Assembly (NCBI RefSeq): GCF_000147815.2 | Contig: NC_015957.1 | Span: 1,054,001-1,118,000 of the forward strand | Length of the DNA: 64,000 nucleotides | Reading direction: 5' to 3' | DNA from: Streptomyces violaceusniger Tu 4113 | Lineage (GTDB): Bacteria; Actinomycetota; Actinomycetes; Streptomycetales; Streptomycetaceae | Part shown: positions 1 through 8,600 of the stretch, one piece after another | How positions within the stretch are numbered: position 1 is the first letter of the stretch | How the letters are laid out: every line of letters starts with the position of its first letter | Notes under the pieces: generated by a model | What the model was told of the DNA's origin: nothing | The model's input: only the letters and a program-made list of their open reading frames with translations | The model's database searches: none | Made by a program: the position numbers and the translations under genes

Positions 1-369
1 CCCGATGACGTCGGCCGAGGGCGCCCCGGACTCGAAGCCCGCTGTCACGCCGCACGGGCCGAAGCCCACGCCGAGAGCCTGCCGGACCTGGGCTCCGACT
101 GGGGCCCGCGCCTCTCCCGCGCCGGATTCACCGTCGAGGTGGAGCGCCCCTTCACCATCGATCTGCGTCCCCCACTGCCGGAGCCCACCGCCCGCTACGC
201 CCAGGCTTCCCTTCGAATGCTGCGTTCCCGCATCGCCGGAAAGCTGAGCTCCGACGACCTGGCCACACTCGACCACCTCCTCGACAGCGACGGCCCCGAC
301 GGCCTCCTACGGCGCGACGATCTCACCGTCCGCGCCGAGCGCACGCTGTGGGCGGCGCGCCGCCCGTGA
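1..369 (+). CDS. SAM-dependent methyltransferase, C-terminal part (5' end outside window)
   Basis: Reading frame 1 is open from the first base to a TGA at 367-369, giving about 122 residues, so the gene starts upstream of the window. The tail (RPFTIDLRPPLPEPTARYAQ, then a helical LRRDDLTVRAERTLW stretch) resembles the end of class I SAM-dependent methyltransferases common in Streptomyces. No SAM-binding motif is inside the window, so the substrate cannot be guessed. The internal ATG at 139 is in frame but not a credible start, because coding-like sequence runs upstream of it. The family call rests on tail similarity only. Confidence 0.6.
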   Translation, partial: PDDVGRGRPGLEARCHAARAEAHAESLPDLGSDWGPRLSRAGFTVEVERPFTIDLRPPLPEPTARYAQASLRMLRSRIAGKLSSDDLATLDHLLDSDGPDGLLRRDDLTVRAERTLWAARRP

Positions 370-388
370 CCCGAGGCGGTCACCGGCC

Positions 389-565
389 ATGGGCTTGAGC
401 TGTTCAGGTGCTCGGCTGGTCTGGGGGGAAACCTGGACCGGCGCCCAGGCCGAAGCGGACGTTCCCACCGCGACCGAGGCCCTCGGCGGCGGCCTCGAAG
501 CGTGGTTGCGCGGTCTGAAGACCACCGCTGAGGCAGCCGACGGCCGTAACGTCCGTAGCCGGTAG
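389..565 (+). CDS. Small hypothetical protein (58 aa), possibly a remnant
   Basis: An ATG at 389 opens a 58-codon frame ending in TAG at 563-565. A GAGGCGG stretch lies about 9 bases upstream and could be a ribosome site. The peptide reads coding-like (VWGETWTGAQAEADVPTATE, then GGLEAWLRGLKTTAEAA) and would form an amphipathic helix, but I do not recognise a family. It fills the gap between the methyltransferase and the P450 on the same strand. It could be a real small gene or the end of a longer, decayed one. Confidence 0.35.
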   Translation: MGLSCSGARLVWGETWTGAQAEADVPTATEALGGGLEAWLRGLKTTAEAADGRNVRSR

Positions 566-634
566 CCGCTTTGACTTCGCCCAGGAGGGGTGAGTAACTG
601 TTCGCCGCACGTCGTACGTCTCTGGAGGCGCTCT

Positions 635-1882
635 ATGGCCGAAGCGGAAGTGGCAGGCGAGACGGAAGCGGAGGGCGGCCCTAATGCGGGAGGCGGCCCG
701 AAAGCGGGAGGCGGCGCGGAAGCACGCTGCCCCCTGGGCGACTTCCCGTTCGTAGCGGAGCACCCCCTGGAGCCCCCGGAGGAATGGGCGGCGCTGCGGG
801 CGGAGGGCTGCCCGGTGCCGGAGCTGACGCTGCGGTCGAGCGGGGCCCCTGTGCGGGTGCTGACGCGGTACGCGGATGTGCACACGATGCTGTCCGATCC
901 GCGCTTCCCACGGGACGTGAGCGAGGCGGGCCCGGACGGAACCGGTACGGGCGAACGGCACCAGCGCTGGCGGCGGTTGGTGGGCCAGACCCTCACCGCC
1001 AAGCGGGTCAGCGCGCTCCGCCCCCGGATCGTCGCCATCGCGCATGCCCTGGTGGACACCATGGAGGCCGGGCCGAAGCCCGCGGACCTCTGGGCGGGGT
1101 TCGCGTATCCGTTTCCGGTGCGGGTCGTCGGCGCCCTGCTGGGCGTACCGGAGAAGGATTGGGACCGCTTCTCGTACTGGTCCGGCGCCCTGTTCAGCCG
1201 GGACCGCTACGGCGAGCCGGAGACCCGCACCGCCCGCGAGAAACTCCTGACGTATCTGCGTGAGCACATCGCCCGGAAGCGACGCGAACCGGGTGACGAC
1301 CTGCTCAGCAAGCTGATCGAGGTCACCGACGCCGCCGACCGCCGCCTGCCCGAGGCGGTCTTCGTCCAGATCATGCAGGGGCTGATGCACGCCGGACACG
1401 AGACGACGTCCAGCGTGATCGGGAAGCTGGTCCCGGTCCTGCTCGACGACCGTTCCCGCTGGCAGCGCCTGCTGGACGACCGCTCGCTGATCCGCCCGGC
1501 CGTGGAGGAGCTGCTGCGCTTCGACGTCAACCGGGGCCCGGGCATGCCGCGTTACCTCACCGAGGACATGCAACTGGGCGGCGAGGTGATCCCGAAGGGC
1601 AGTACGACCCTGTCGGTCGTCGCCTCCGCCAACCGCGACGAGCGGATGTTCTCCGACCCGAACGAACTCGACCTGGCCCGTTCCCCCAACCGCCACCTCG
1701 CCTTCGGCGCCGGCGCCCACTCCTGCATCGGCCAGGCCCTGGCCCGCACCGAACTCCAGGTCGCCCTGGAGATCCTGCTGGAGCGCCTGCCCGGTCTCGA
1801 CCTGGCGATCCCGTCGTCCGAACTGGCGCGGCGCGAGGGAGTCCTCACGGACAGCTTCGAACAGGTCCCTGTGGTGTGGTAG
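635..1882 (+). CDS. Cytochrome P450
   Basis: This is a 415-residue bacterial class I P450, a haem-thiolate monooxygenase that would need separate ferredoxin and reductase partners; none are nearby. The I-helix oxygen-binding motif AGHETT is at about residues 253-258. The ExxR motif (E292, R295) and the haem loop FGAGAHSCIG with ligand Cys364 are also present. Length is normal for the family. The ATG at 635 is preferred because GGAGG sits 6 bases upstream; an in-frame GTG at 590 overlaps its own purine-rich tract. The first 30 residues are low-complexity Gly/Ala/Glu. Substrate unknown; no biosynthetic cluster is visible around it. Confidence 0.9.
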   Translation: MAEAEVAGETEAEGGPNAGGGPKAGGGAEARCPLGDFPFVAEHPLEPPEEWAALRAEGCPVPELTLRSSGAPVRVLTRYADVHTMLSDPRFPRDVSEAGPDGTGTGERHQRWRRLVGQTLTAKRVSALRPRIVAIAHALVDTMEAGPKPADLWAGFAYPFPVRVVGALLGVPEKDWDRFSYWSGALFSRDRYGEPETRTAREKLLTYLREHIARKRREPGDDLLSKLIEVTDAADRRLPEAVFVQIMQGLMHAGHETTSSVIGKLVPVLLDDRSRWQRLLDDRSLIRPAVEELLRFDVNRGPGMPRYLTEDMQLGGEVIPKGSTTLSVVASANRDERMFSDPNELDLARSPNRHLAFGAGAHSCIGQALARTELQVALEILLERLPGLDLAIPSSELARREGVLTDSFEQVPVVW

Positions 1883-1964
1883 CGAGCAGCGCGCCAGGCT
1901 CATGACGTAGCTCACAAAGAAAGGGTGACAGGGTGGTGTCGCGGGCACCTGCGACTGTCTGCGC

Positions 1965-2897
1965 ATGACGATCACAGATGAGGACTGCCTCGCCGAGACC
2001 CTGGCCTTCAACGAGCAATTCGAGGCTGCCGCGGCGAGCCGTCCGGCCCGCGGACAAACCCCGAGCGCGTCCACGCTGGCGCTCCTGCGGCGTAACCGGG
2101 TCGGCGGCGACACCCCGCCGGTGAGGCTGGCGCACGCCCAAGGCCGCGTCGTTGAGGGCGGGGTGAAGGTCCGGACGTTCGTACCGGATCGCGTCGACGG
2201 CGTGTACCTGCACATCCACGGAGGCGGCTGGGCATTCGGCTCCGCGGACGGGCAGGATGAACGGCTCTGGCGGCTGGCCGTGCAGGCACGGCTTGCCGTG
2301 GTGAGCGTGGAGTACCGCCTGGCGCCGGAACACCCGTTCCCCGCCGGGCCCGATGACTGCGAAGCGGCCGCCCGATGGCTGGTGGAGCACGCCGCGACCG
2401 AGTTCGGTACCGAACGGCTGCTGATCGGTGGCGAATCGGCCGGTGCCCACCTGAGTGTCGTGACGCTGCTACGCCTTCGCGACCGGCACGGCATCACCGG
2501 CGCGTTCCGGGCGGCCAACCTGCTCTTCGGCCCCTACGACCTGTCGATGACACCGAGCCAGCGGTCATTCGGCTCCAGGCGGCTGCTCAGCAATACCGAC
2601 TCGCTCAGGAGCACCTACGGGCTCTTCACCCCAGGGATGGGCGCGGAGCAGCGCCGCGACCCCGAGGTCTCACCGCTGTTCGCGAACCTGGCCGGCTTGC
2701 CGCCCGCCCGGATCGTCATCGGCACCGAGGATCCGCTGCTGGACGACTCCCTGTTTCTGGCCGGGCGATGGCAGGCGGCGGGCGCGCCCGCGCAACTCGG
2801 CGTCGTCGCCGGCGCGATGCACGGCTTCACCCTCTTCCCGCTGACCATCACCGAGCGGGAACACCAGCGGGAGCGGGACTTCCTGGCCACCGTGTGA
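1965..2897 (+). CDS. Alpha/beta hydrolase, HSL-type esterase
   Basis: This 310-residue serine hydrolase belongs to the hormone-sensitive-lipase family, probably acting on short-chain esters. It shows the oxyanion-hole motif HGGGW at 85-89, the nucleophile elbow GESAG with Ser158, an acidic residue in TEDPLLDD (about D256) and the catalytic His286 in MHGF. Length and motif spacing are standard. It has no signal peptide, so it is probably cytoplasmic. The ribosome site before ATG 1965 is weak. The WYL-type regulator follows 16 bases after its stop on the same strand, so the two are likely co-transcribed. Confidence 0.88.
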   Translation: MTITDEDCLAETLAFNEQFEAAAASRPARGQTPSASTLALLRRNRVGGDTPPVRLAHAQGRVVEGGVKVRTFVPDRVDGVYLHIHGGGWAFGSADGQDERLWRLAVQARLAVVSVEYRLAPEHPFPAGPDDCEAAARWLVEHAATEFGTERLLIGGESAGAHLSVVTLLRLRDRHGITGAFRAANLLFGPYDLSMTPSQRSFGSRRLLSNTDSLRSTYGLFTPGMGAEQRRDPEVSPLFANLAGLPPARIVIGTEDPLLDDSLFLAGRWQAAGAPAQLGVVAGAMHGFTLFPLTITEREHQRERDFLATV

Positions 2898-2913
2898 CGG
2901 TAGCGTCGGCCTC

Positions 2914-3642
2914 ATGAACCGCACGGCCCGGCTCTATGCGCTGGTGGAAGAGTTGCGCGCGGCCGCGCCGCGACCGCTGACGGTCGCGGCGCTCGCCGCG
3001 CGGTTCGAGATCAGCACCCGCACGGTGCAGCGCGACCTCCAGGCTCTGATGCAGACGGGTGTCCCGGTGCGCACCACACCCGGACGAGGCGGGGGCTGGT
3101 CGATCGCCCCCGAGATGACCCTGCCCCCGATCCACTTCACCCCCGATGAAGCCTCGGCACTGACCGCCGCGCTCGCCACGGCCGACGCCTCCACCCCCTA
3201 CTCCAGCGCGGCCCGTACGGCAGCGCAGAAGATCGCGGCCTCGATGACCGGCCCCGCCTCGACGGCGGCCCGGACACTCGCCGCACGCATCGTTACGCTG
3301 CCGACGCGAACCGACTCCGAGGTGCGCACCGCGGTGGAACAGGCCCTCTCCCACAACCTGGCGCTGCGGCTGTCCTACACCGACGCGGCAGGACACGAAA
3401 GCACCCGCGTCGTGGAACCGGCCGGACTGCTCACCGCCAACCGCCGCTGGTACCTCATCGCCTGGTGCCGCACCCGACGCGCGGGCCGAGGCTTCCGCCT
3501 GGACCGGATCACAGCGGCGACTCCCACCGGCGAGCAGGCCCAGCCCCACAACCTGACCGACCTACTCCTCGGCTCAACCGCCGCCACCGCGGTAGGGCCC
3601 ACCGCACTGGCCCCACTTACACCCGCCCGGCCACGGCACTAG
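2914..3642 (+). CDS. HTH/WYL-domain transcriptional regulator (YafY-like)
   Basis: A 242-residue regulator. Residues about 5-60 form a DeoR-like winged helix-turn-helix (FEISTRTVQRDLQAL, then a GRGGGW wing). The C-terminal half is a WYL-type ligand or nucleotide sensing domain, with the typical NRRWYLIAW strand and the FRLDRI motif. Such proteins are one-component regulators, often of adjacent genes, so the hydrolase just upstream is a candidate target. The gene end overlaps the convergent small membrane-protein gene by 4 bases. Confidence 0.85.
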   Translation: MNRTARLYALVEELRAAAPRPLTVAALAARFEISTRTVQRDLQALMQTGVPVRTTPGRGGGWSIAPEMTLPPIHFTPDEASALTAALATADASTPYSSAARTAAQKIAASMTGPASTAARTLAARIVTLPTRTDSEVRTAVEQALSHNLALRLSYTDAAGHESTRVVEPAGLLTANRRWYLIAWCRTRRAGRGFRLDRITAATPTGEQAQPHNLTDLLLGSTAATAVGPTALAPLTPARPRH

Positions 3643-3947
3643 CCGCCAAAGCTCCAGATGAGAGCGGTGGAGCCGACGAACCCCCCGACGCCCAGGGCCG
3701 TCCCGGCGACGGCGGCCCACAGCCGCCCGACGCCGCGGCGGGCGTGGTGAATGCCCATGGCACCGAGGACAACGGCGAGCGCTCCGCCGATGATCGTCCA
3801 CGGAAGGGTGACAAGCACGAGCGCGGGCACCCAAGCGCCGACAACAGAGAAGACACCAAGCACAACGGCGGTGGGCCCCAACCCAACGCCAGGCGAATCA
3901 CTCCGGCCGACCCCACCCCCGGACCCGGACACGCTCGACTCGGACAT
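3639..3947 (-). CDS. Small membrane protein, DUF4190-like
   Basis: A 102-residue protein with a Ser/Gly-rich cytoplasmic head of about 20 residues, then a hydrophobic double segment (residues about 22-62), a short basic turn with HHARRG, and a final hydrophobic stretch ending WSFGG. This two-helix layout with a central basic loop is typical of DUF4190 proteins of actinomycetes, whose role is unknown. The ATG at 3945-3947 has GGAGGT 7 bases upstream. It is transcribed divergently from the MerR gene. Confidence 0.7.
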   Translation of the reverse strand: MSESSVSGSGGGVGRSDSPGVGLGPTAVVLGVFSVVGAWVPALVLVTLPWTIIGGALAVVLGAMGIHHARRGVGRLWAAVAGTALGVGGFVGSTALIWSFGG

Positions 3948-4013
3948 GACCCGCACCTCCGTTGGCCGAATTCCCGTTCCCCACTGATCGTACCGACGGG
4001 GCCGCGACTGCCC

Positions 4014-4044
4014 TGGACTCTCCCACCGTCGGAGAGTCCACCAT
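4014..4044 (+). promoter_or_regulatory. MerR-type promoter and operator, leaderless start
   Basis: A perfect 9-bp inverted repeat, GGACTCTCC (4015-4023) and GGAGAGTCC (4031-4039), is separated by 7 bases. It lies between a -35-like TGGACT (4014-4019) and a -10-like CACCAT (4039-4044), giving the 19-bp spacer that marks MerR-regulated promoters. A start 7 bases past the -10 would fall on the ATG at 4051. The mRNA would then be leaderless, which fits the lack of a ribosome site. By analogy the regulator binds here and controls itself and the coupled BtrH-like gene. Confidence 0.7.
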
Positions 4045-4050
4045 GACGGC

Positions 4051-4857
4051 ATGCACGAAGAACTCCTCACCATCGGGCGCTTCGCCCGCCTGTGCCGGCT
4101 CAGCATCAAGCAGCTACGGCACTACGACGAGACGGGGCTCTTGGCGCCGGTCCGCGTGGACGCCAACTCCGGCTACCGCTATTACGCGCCTGAACAGGCA
4201 CGTGATGCCCTGACCGTTGCCCTGCTCCGCGAGATGGATCTCCCCCTGGCCGTGATCGCCCAGGCGCTGGCCGCCGAGCCTGAATCCAGGGCCCAGATCC
4301 TGCGCGCCGAACGGGACCGGCTGGCCGAGCGGATCAGCAGGGATCAGGCACGGCTGGAGATGCTGGAGCGGCTGGCGGAGGGCGGTCTTCCCGGCTATGA
4401 GGTGACGATGGGCAGCGAGCCGGAGCGACGGCTGGCGGTGGTGCGGGCGGTCTGCGCCTTCGAGGAGATCGGGGAGACGTTCGGGGCATGCGTGGGCCGG
4501 CTGTTGCCGGTGCTCGGCAAGGAGGGAATCGCATGGGAGCCGCCGCTGTGGGGGCTGTATCCGCTGGATCTGGAAGAGCGGATGGAGATCGCCGTCGGAG
4601 CGCAGACCTCGCAGGGGGAGGGGACGCCCGGCCTGGAGTTCCAGACGCTGCCCGGCGGACCCGTCGCCGAGACCGTGCACATCGGGCCCTATGCCCAGCT
4701 CCCCCTGGCCTACAACGCTCTCTTCGCCGCTGCCCACGAACGCGGACTGCGTCCCCAAGCGCCGGTACGTGAGGTCTATCTCGTCGGGCCGACAGAGGCA
4801 CCGCAAGAAGAATGGACGACCCGGCTGATCATCCCCGTCCAGGAAAGCACGGCATGA
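4051..4857 (+). CDS. MerR-family regulator with GyrI-like effector domain
   Basis: 268 residues. The N-terminal MerR winged HTH (IGRFARLCRLSIKQLRHYDE, then ANSGYRYY) is followed by a coiled-coil dimerisation helix (about 75-110, ILRAERDRLAERISRDQARL). A C-terminal GyrI-like/BmrR-type effector-binding fold ends with the EVYLVGPTE strand and the usual final strand. This architecture senses small hydrophobic or cationic drugs in known relatives. The start codon lies just after a MerR operator. The stop overlaps the next start (ATGA), so the BtrH-like gene is translationally coupled. Confidence 0.9.
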   Translation: MHEELLTIGRFARLCRLSIKQLRHYDETGLLAPVRVDANSGYRYYAPEQARDALTVALLREMDLPLAVIAQALAAEPESRAQILRAERDRLAERISRDQARLEMLERLAEGGLPGYEVTMGSEPERRLAVVRAVCAFEEIGETFGACVGRLLPVLGKEGIAWEPPLWGLYPLDLEERMEIAVGAQTSQGEGTPGLEFQTLPGGPVAETVHIGPYAQLPLAYNALFAAAHERGLRPQAPVREVYLVGPTEAPQEEWTTRLIIPVQESTA

Positions 4858-5771
4858 CCACGGCGATTGACCTTGACGCCCGCAGTACCCAGCACTGCGA
4901 GACGTCGGCTCTGGGAGTCCTGCTGCGGCACCAGGGACTCGATCTCTCCGAGCCCATGCTCTTCGGCCTCGGCTCCGGCCTGTCCTTCATCTACTGGGAC
5001 AGCAAGAGCTTGGGCTTCCCCTTCCTCGGGGGACGGGTCAAGCCCTTCGAGCTGACCAGGAACCTGGCCACCGCACTCGGGCTGGACCTCCTGGTCCAGG
5101 AGACCACCTCCCCCCGCCGGGCATGGGGGAACGTGGCGGCCCTCATCGAGGCCGGCCGCCCCGTCGGCCTGCAGCTCGACAGCTACCACCTGGACTACTT
5201 CGGATCGAAGGTGCACTTCGGCGGTCATGTCGTCGCCATGTACGGCTACGACGACCGCGACGCCCACCTGGTGGACACCGACCAGCAAGGCGGAACGGTA
5301 ACCACCAGCCTGACCAGCCTCGCCCGGGCCAGGGCCGCGCGCGGCCCGATGACCGCCAAGCACCGCTCCTTCACCCTCACCGCCCCGAGCGACCTGCCCA
5401 CCCCACCACAGGCCCACATCATTCCCGCCATCACCGCCTGCGCCGACGCCTTCCTCAACCCGCCCATCGCCAACCTCGGCCACCGAGGCATCGAAAAGGC
5501 CGGCAAGCAGGTACGCACCTGGCTCCAGCGGACCGACAACCCACAGCGGGACCTACCCCAGGCCGCCCTCCTGATGGAGCAGGCCGGCACCGGCGGCGCC
5601 CTGTTCCGCAACCTCTACCGCGACTTCCTCGCCGAATGCACCCAACTGCTCGACAGCGACCACCTGCGCACCGGCCACGCGATGTACGCCGAGGCAGCCA
5701 CCCTATGGACGGAAGTCGCCGCACTCATCACCCACGCCGGTGCATCAGGCAATCCGCAGTGCCTCGTATAG
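4854..5771 (+). CDS. BtrH-like (butirosin biosynthesis H N-terminal domain, DUF4872) protein, cut by an in-frame amber
   Basis: 305 residues from the coupled ATG at 4854. The N-terminal half is a BtrH_N papain-like fold: Cys in HCETSALG near the start, and His in FGGHVVAMYGYDD. BtrH transfers an acyl group from an acyl-carrier protein in butirosin synthesis, and relatives probably act as acyltransferases or peptidases. The C-terminal half is a helical DUF4872 domain. The TAG at 5769-5771 looks premature: the same frame stays open to TGA at 5871-5873 and reads AGAILHDLSRIERAAMRALS, a plausible final helix. The product may be truncated or the amber may be recent. Confidence 0.72.
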   Translation: MTTAIDLDARSTQHCETSALGVLLRHQGLDLSEPMLFGLGSGLSFIYWDSKSLGFPFLGGRVKPFELTRNLATALGLDLLVQETTSPRRAWGNVAALIEAGRPVGLQLDSYHLDYFGSKVHFGGHVVAMYGYDDRDAHLVDTDQQGGTVTTSLTSLARARAARGPMTAKHRSFTLTAPSDLPTPPQAHIIPAITACADAFLNPPIANLGHRGIEKAGKQVRTWLQRTDNPQRDLPQAALLMEQAGTGGALFRNLYRDFLAECTQLLDSDHLRTGHAMYAEAATLWTEVAALITHAGASGNPQCLV

Positions 5772-5884
5772 GCCGGCGCCATCCTCCACGACCTTTCCCG
5801 CATAGAGCGCGCGGCCATGCGAGCGCTGAGCAACCTGGCAACCTTTGGCGGCTTTGGCGGCACCCGTGCCTGATCAACCCCTGA

Positions 5885-7354
5885 CTATTGGCGGGAGAGG
5901 ATCCGGGTGACGCCTGCGGCGAGGGCCGTGGCCAGCAGCCAGCCCGCGCCGATCAGGAGCCAGGCGATCCACTGGGTCGGCCCCGTCGGCTGGAACGCCC
6001 GCTCCTGGCCGAAGTCGATCACGGGAAGGAGCAGGTCCAGGCTGTACATCACGGGGTTGAACACCGGATGGGCCGTACCACTGGGCGGGTGGGGCCGGTG
6101 CAGGGCGAAGACGGTGGTTCCGGCGGCGAGCAGGGCCAGCAGCCACACCGCGGCACGTTCCGGCACGTAGCCGTACCCGACGGCGGCATCCTGCACATAC
6201 CCCCAAGCCCGGGCGTACCAGGGGAGGGTCGTGCGGCGGTGACGTTGGCGGGTCAGGAGCACGGTCCGGGCCTCGCGGTCCTGGCCGATGGACTGGTAGA
6301 CGGTGGCGAGCTGTTGGTACGGCTGCGGCCTGTATCCGTCGGGATCGCGGCTCAGCAGCTCAAGGCGTTCGTTGACGGCCAGGTGCCGTTCCAGCGACCG
6401 GTAGACCAGCCCGTCGAGTTGGAGCGGCGGCTGCTCGTGACCGTCGTCATGGAGCCGGAGTACACCGATGGCCGCGTGGCGCAGGTCCATGCCTCCCGTG
6501 GCCCGTGCGGGGCGAAGGCGCAGCTCCCCGGCCTGGAGGTGTTGGCAGGAGAGGGCATTTCCCTGGGTGGGGGTGAGGGACGCGTCATCGAAGCTGACCG
6601 ACCCGCCGACGGTGGCGCCGGTCAGCGTGATGGCTCCGTCGGCGCGTAAGCCCTCGCCGCAATCGATGGTCGTGGAGACCTGGATACCGGGGGCGGACAG
6701 GGCCTCACCGCCAGGTCGGTGCAGCGCGGCCCCGCGCAGGTGCAGACCGTCACTGAGGCGCGCCTGAAGCAGCCGCAGCTCCCCGTCGGCGCGGAATCCG
6801 CCGGTCCCGACGACGCCCTTCGCCTCCAGGCGTCCGCCGTCCAGGGCCACATCGCCGGCATGGGAGAGGTGCGCGCCCTGGAGGAGCAGGCTCCCGCTGA
6901 TATGCGCGTCATGCACGTCGACCTTGCCCTGAACGCGACAGTTCATCAGGTCGAGGTTCCCGTCAACCGTCGTGGCGCCCATCCCAAGCCCCGGTAGGCA
7001 CGAGCCGCCGAAACTGGTCACCCGAAGTGTGGCCCCATACAGCTGCGGCGCCTCCTCGAACCAGCACTCCTCCAGCCACAGCACGCAGCACACCTCAGCG
7101 AAGACCAGGCGCAGCTTCCCCGATATCCGGGCACCCACCAGGTGGACCATCGCAGTTTCACCGCTGATGGCATCGGCACCGCCCAGCAGCAACGAGCGGA
7201 TCACCGAGGCCCGCACCTGCCGCCCCGGCCCCCAACTGCCGCCGTCCATCACCGTTCCGCCGACCGCGTCGCGCGGACGCAGGTCGACTTCGCCCCCTGC
7301 GGCGAATGCCTCCCAGAGCCGGAGTTCCGGGCCGGTGAGGTGATCTGGGCGCAT
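5885..7354 (-). CDS. Beta-helix (pentapeptide/bactofilin-like) membrane protein
   Basis: 489 residues from ATG 7354, which has GGAGGG 6 bases upstream. Residues about 50-330 are a series of short beta-strand repeats (for example VDGNLDLMNCRVQGKV, ISGSLLLQGAHL, ADGELRLLQARL), the pattern of a right-handed beta-helix. A helical region (about 340-400, YQQLATVYQSIGQDREA) and two to three membrane segments near the C-terminus follow (AAVWLLALLAAGTTVFAL; WIAWLLIGAGWLLATALAAG). Streptomyces relatives are often labelled 'oxidoreductase', but I see no nucleotide or flavin motif. It may be a membrane-tethered scaffold. Confidence 0.7.
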   Translation of the reverse strand: MRPDHLTGPELRLWEAFAAGGEVDLRPRDAVGGTVMDGGSWGPGRQVRASVIRSLLLGGADAISGETAMVHLVGARISGKLRLVFAEVCCVLWLEECWFEEAPQLYGATLRVTSFGGSCLPGLGMGATTVDGNLDLMNCRVQGKVDVHDAHISGSLLLQGAHLSHAGDVALDGGRLEAKGVVGTGGFRADGELRLLQARLSDGLHLRGAALHRPGGEALSAPGIQVSTTIDCGEGLRADGAITLTGATVGGSVSFDDASLTPTQGNALSCQHLQAGELRLRPARATGGMDLRHAAIGVLRLHDDGHEQPPLQLDGLVYRSLERHLAVNERLELLSRDPDGYRPQPYQQLATVYQSIGQDREARTVLLTRQRHRRTTLPWYARAWGYVQDAAVGYGYVPERAAVWLLALLAAGTTVFALHRPHPPSGTAHPVFNPVMYSLDLLLPVIDFGQERAFQPTGPTQWIAWLLIGAGWLLATALAAGVTRILSRQ

Positions 7355-7469
7355 CCGGGGCCCTCCGGCCGGTCGGGAGCGGGGCCCGCCCATGATCAAG
7401 CCGGGCGAGGTGGCCGCCGCGAGCGTAGCCACGTGCTCTGGGATGCCCACGCTCTCGGCCCGGCAGTCC

Positions 7470-8219
7470 TCAGTCCTTCAGGACACCGGCGGAGCGGGCG
7501 GCGGCGAGCCACTGCGGGAACTCATGGAGCAACTGATCGTAGAGCGCGGCGTCGGAGAGGTCCTTCGGCGTCGGTCCGGCGGCGAAGAATCCGGCGTTGT
7601 CGACGATGCGCCGGTTCGGGACCGGCAGGTCGTCAAGCCTGTGCAGGAAGCGGAACTCGTCCTTGCCGAACCCGATGAACTGCCAGAAGATGGGCAGCTT
7701 GGCGGCCGTGCACAGCACATGCTCTGCCGCCGCCTTGGACGTGGGGGAGCCGTCGGTCTGGAAGACGACGAATGCCGGGTCGTCGGCTCCGGACGACTGG
7801 TAGTGGTCGATGACGGCCTGCATGGCGACGTGGTAGTTGGTGCGGCCCATGTGCCCCATCGAGTCGTGCAGGGGGTTGATCCGGTCCTGGTAGGCATCGA
7901 GGCTGATCTCAGCCGTCCCCTCGATCTCCGTGGAGAAGAAGACGACCGGCACGATCCCGTCGTCATCGAGGTTCGCCGCGAGGGCCAGCGTCTGTTCCGC
8001 CAAGTGCTGTACGGAGCCGTCGCGGTAGTACGGGCGCATGCTCCCGGAGCGGTCCAGAACCAGATAGACCGCGGCACGCTGCCCGTCGGCGCCGTGCTTG
8101 GCCAGCGAGACCGCAGCCGTCTTGTAGAGGCTGACCAGCCCCGGAGCCTGGGCGGCGACCTTTTCCAGACTGATCGCGGGGGCGGGCGTCTGGGGGCGCT
8201 TGCGGTAGTCGATGGCCAT
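7470..8219 (-). CDS. vWA-domain protein (TerF/tellurium-type)
   Basis: A 249-residue protein that is almost entirely a von Willebrand A domain. The MIDAS metal site DxSxS is LDRSGS (D56, S58, S60), followed by a TNYHVAM Thr region and the QTDGSPT Asp. It resembles the vWA proteins found with Ter stress-response genes, which bind Mg/Ca and act as assembly factors, but no other ter gene is present here. GGGGGA lies about 9 bases before ATG 8219. No signal peptide or membrane segment. Confidence 0.85.
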   Translation of the reverse strand: MAIDYRKRPQTPAPAISLEKVAAQAPGLVSLYKTAAVSLAKHGADGQRAAVYLVLDRSGSMRPYYRDGSVQHLAEQTLALAANLDDDGIVPVVFFSTEIEGTAEISLDAYQDRINPLHDSMGHMGRTNYHVAMQAVIDHYQSSGADDPAFVVFQTDGSPTSKAAAEHVLCTAAKLPIFWQFIGFGKDEFRFLHRLDDLPVPNRRIVDNAGFFAAGPTPKDLSDAALYDQLLHEFPQWLAAARSAGVLKD

Positions 8220-8249
8220 AGCCGGTGATTGTCCCCCAACCGATGAACT

Positions 8250-8600
8250 CGATCATGAGGCGGCCCCGGTGGGTTCACCGCGCCGTCCTCGACCAGGACG
8301 AAGTCCGCGAGGTCGATGTCGATCGCGACCCCGGCCGCGGACGTGCCGCTCAGCTTCCACTGGACGACCCAGAAGTCCTCCCCGACGCGGAGCGAGACCA
8401 AGGCAAACGCCCAGCTCGGGGACCAGCTCGAACATCCCGGCCGCCGCTTCCCGGATGGCGGCCTGCCCGCGCACGGGGTCCTGGCCGGAGTGCAGATGGA
8501 ACACCGAGTCGGCTGTGTGGAGCCCGGCGATCCGGTCGGGATCGCGGGACTCCCAGCACGCGTGGTAGCGCTCGAACAGATCACGGGTGGCAGCGGTCAT
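8250..8600 (-). pseudogene. SnoaL-like/NTF2-fold protein, frameshifted
   Basis: The ATG at 8598-8600, with GGAGG close upstream, opens a typical SnoaL-like N-terminus (TRDLFERYHACWESRDPDRI, then DSVFHLHSGQDPVRG). After FELVPELG at about 8413 the frame loses family character. The family-like continuation FALVSLRVGEDFWVVQWKLS and IDIDLADFVLVEDG is in another frame, as if one base had been inserted. The second frame has no nearby stop and runs into the vWA gene, so the natural end is also lost. Relatives are about 130-residue polyketide cyclase-like or ketosteroid-isomerase-like proteins. Confidence 0.7.

Noticed and set aside
404..2518. Long minus-strand open frame (704 codons) opposite the P450 and hydrolase genes
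   Set aside because: It overlaps two motif-complete genes on the other strand and has no recognisable domain. High-GC DNA with G/C third positions leaves long antisense frames open.
8250..8600. Programmed frameshift in the SnoaL-like gene
   Set aside because: No slippery sequence is visible at the switch, and the second frame has no proper end, so simple decay or error is more likely.
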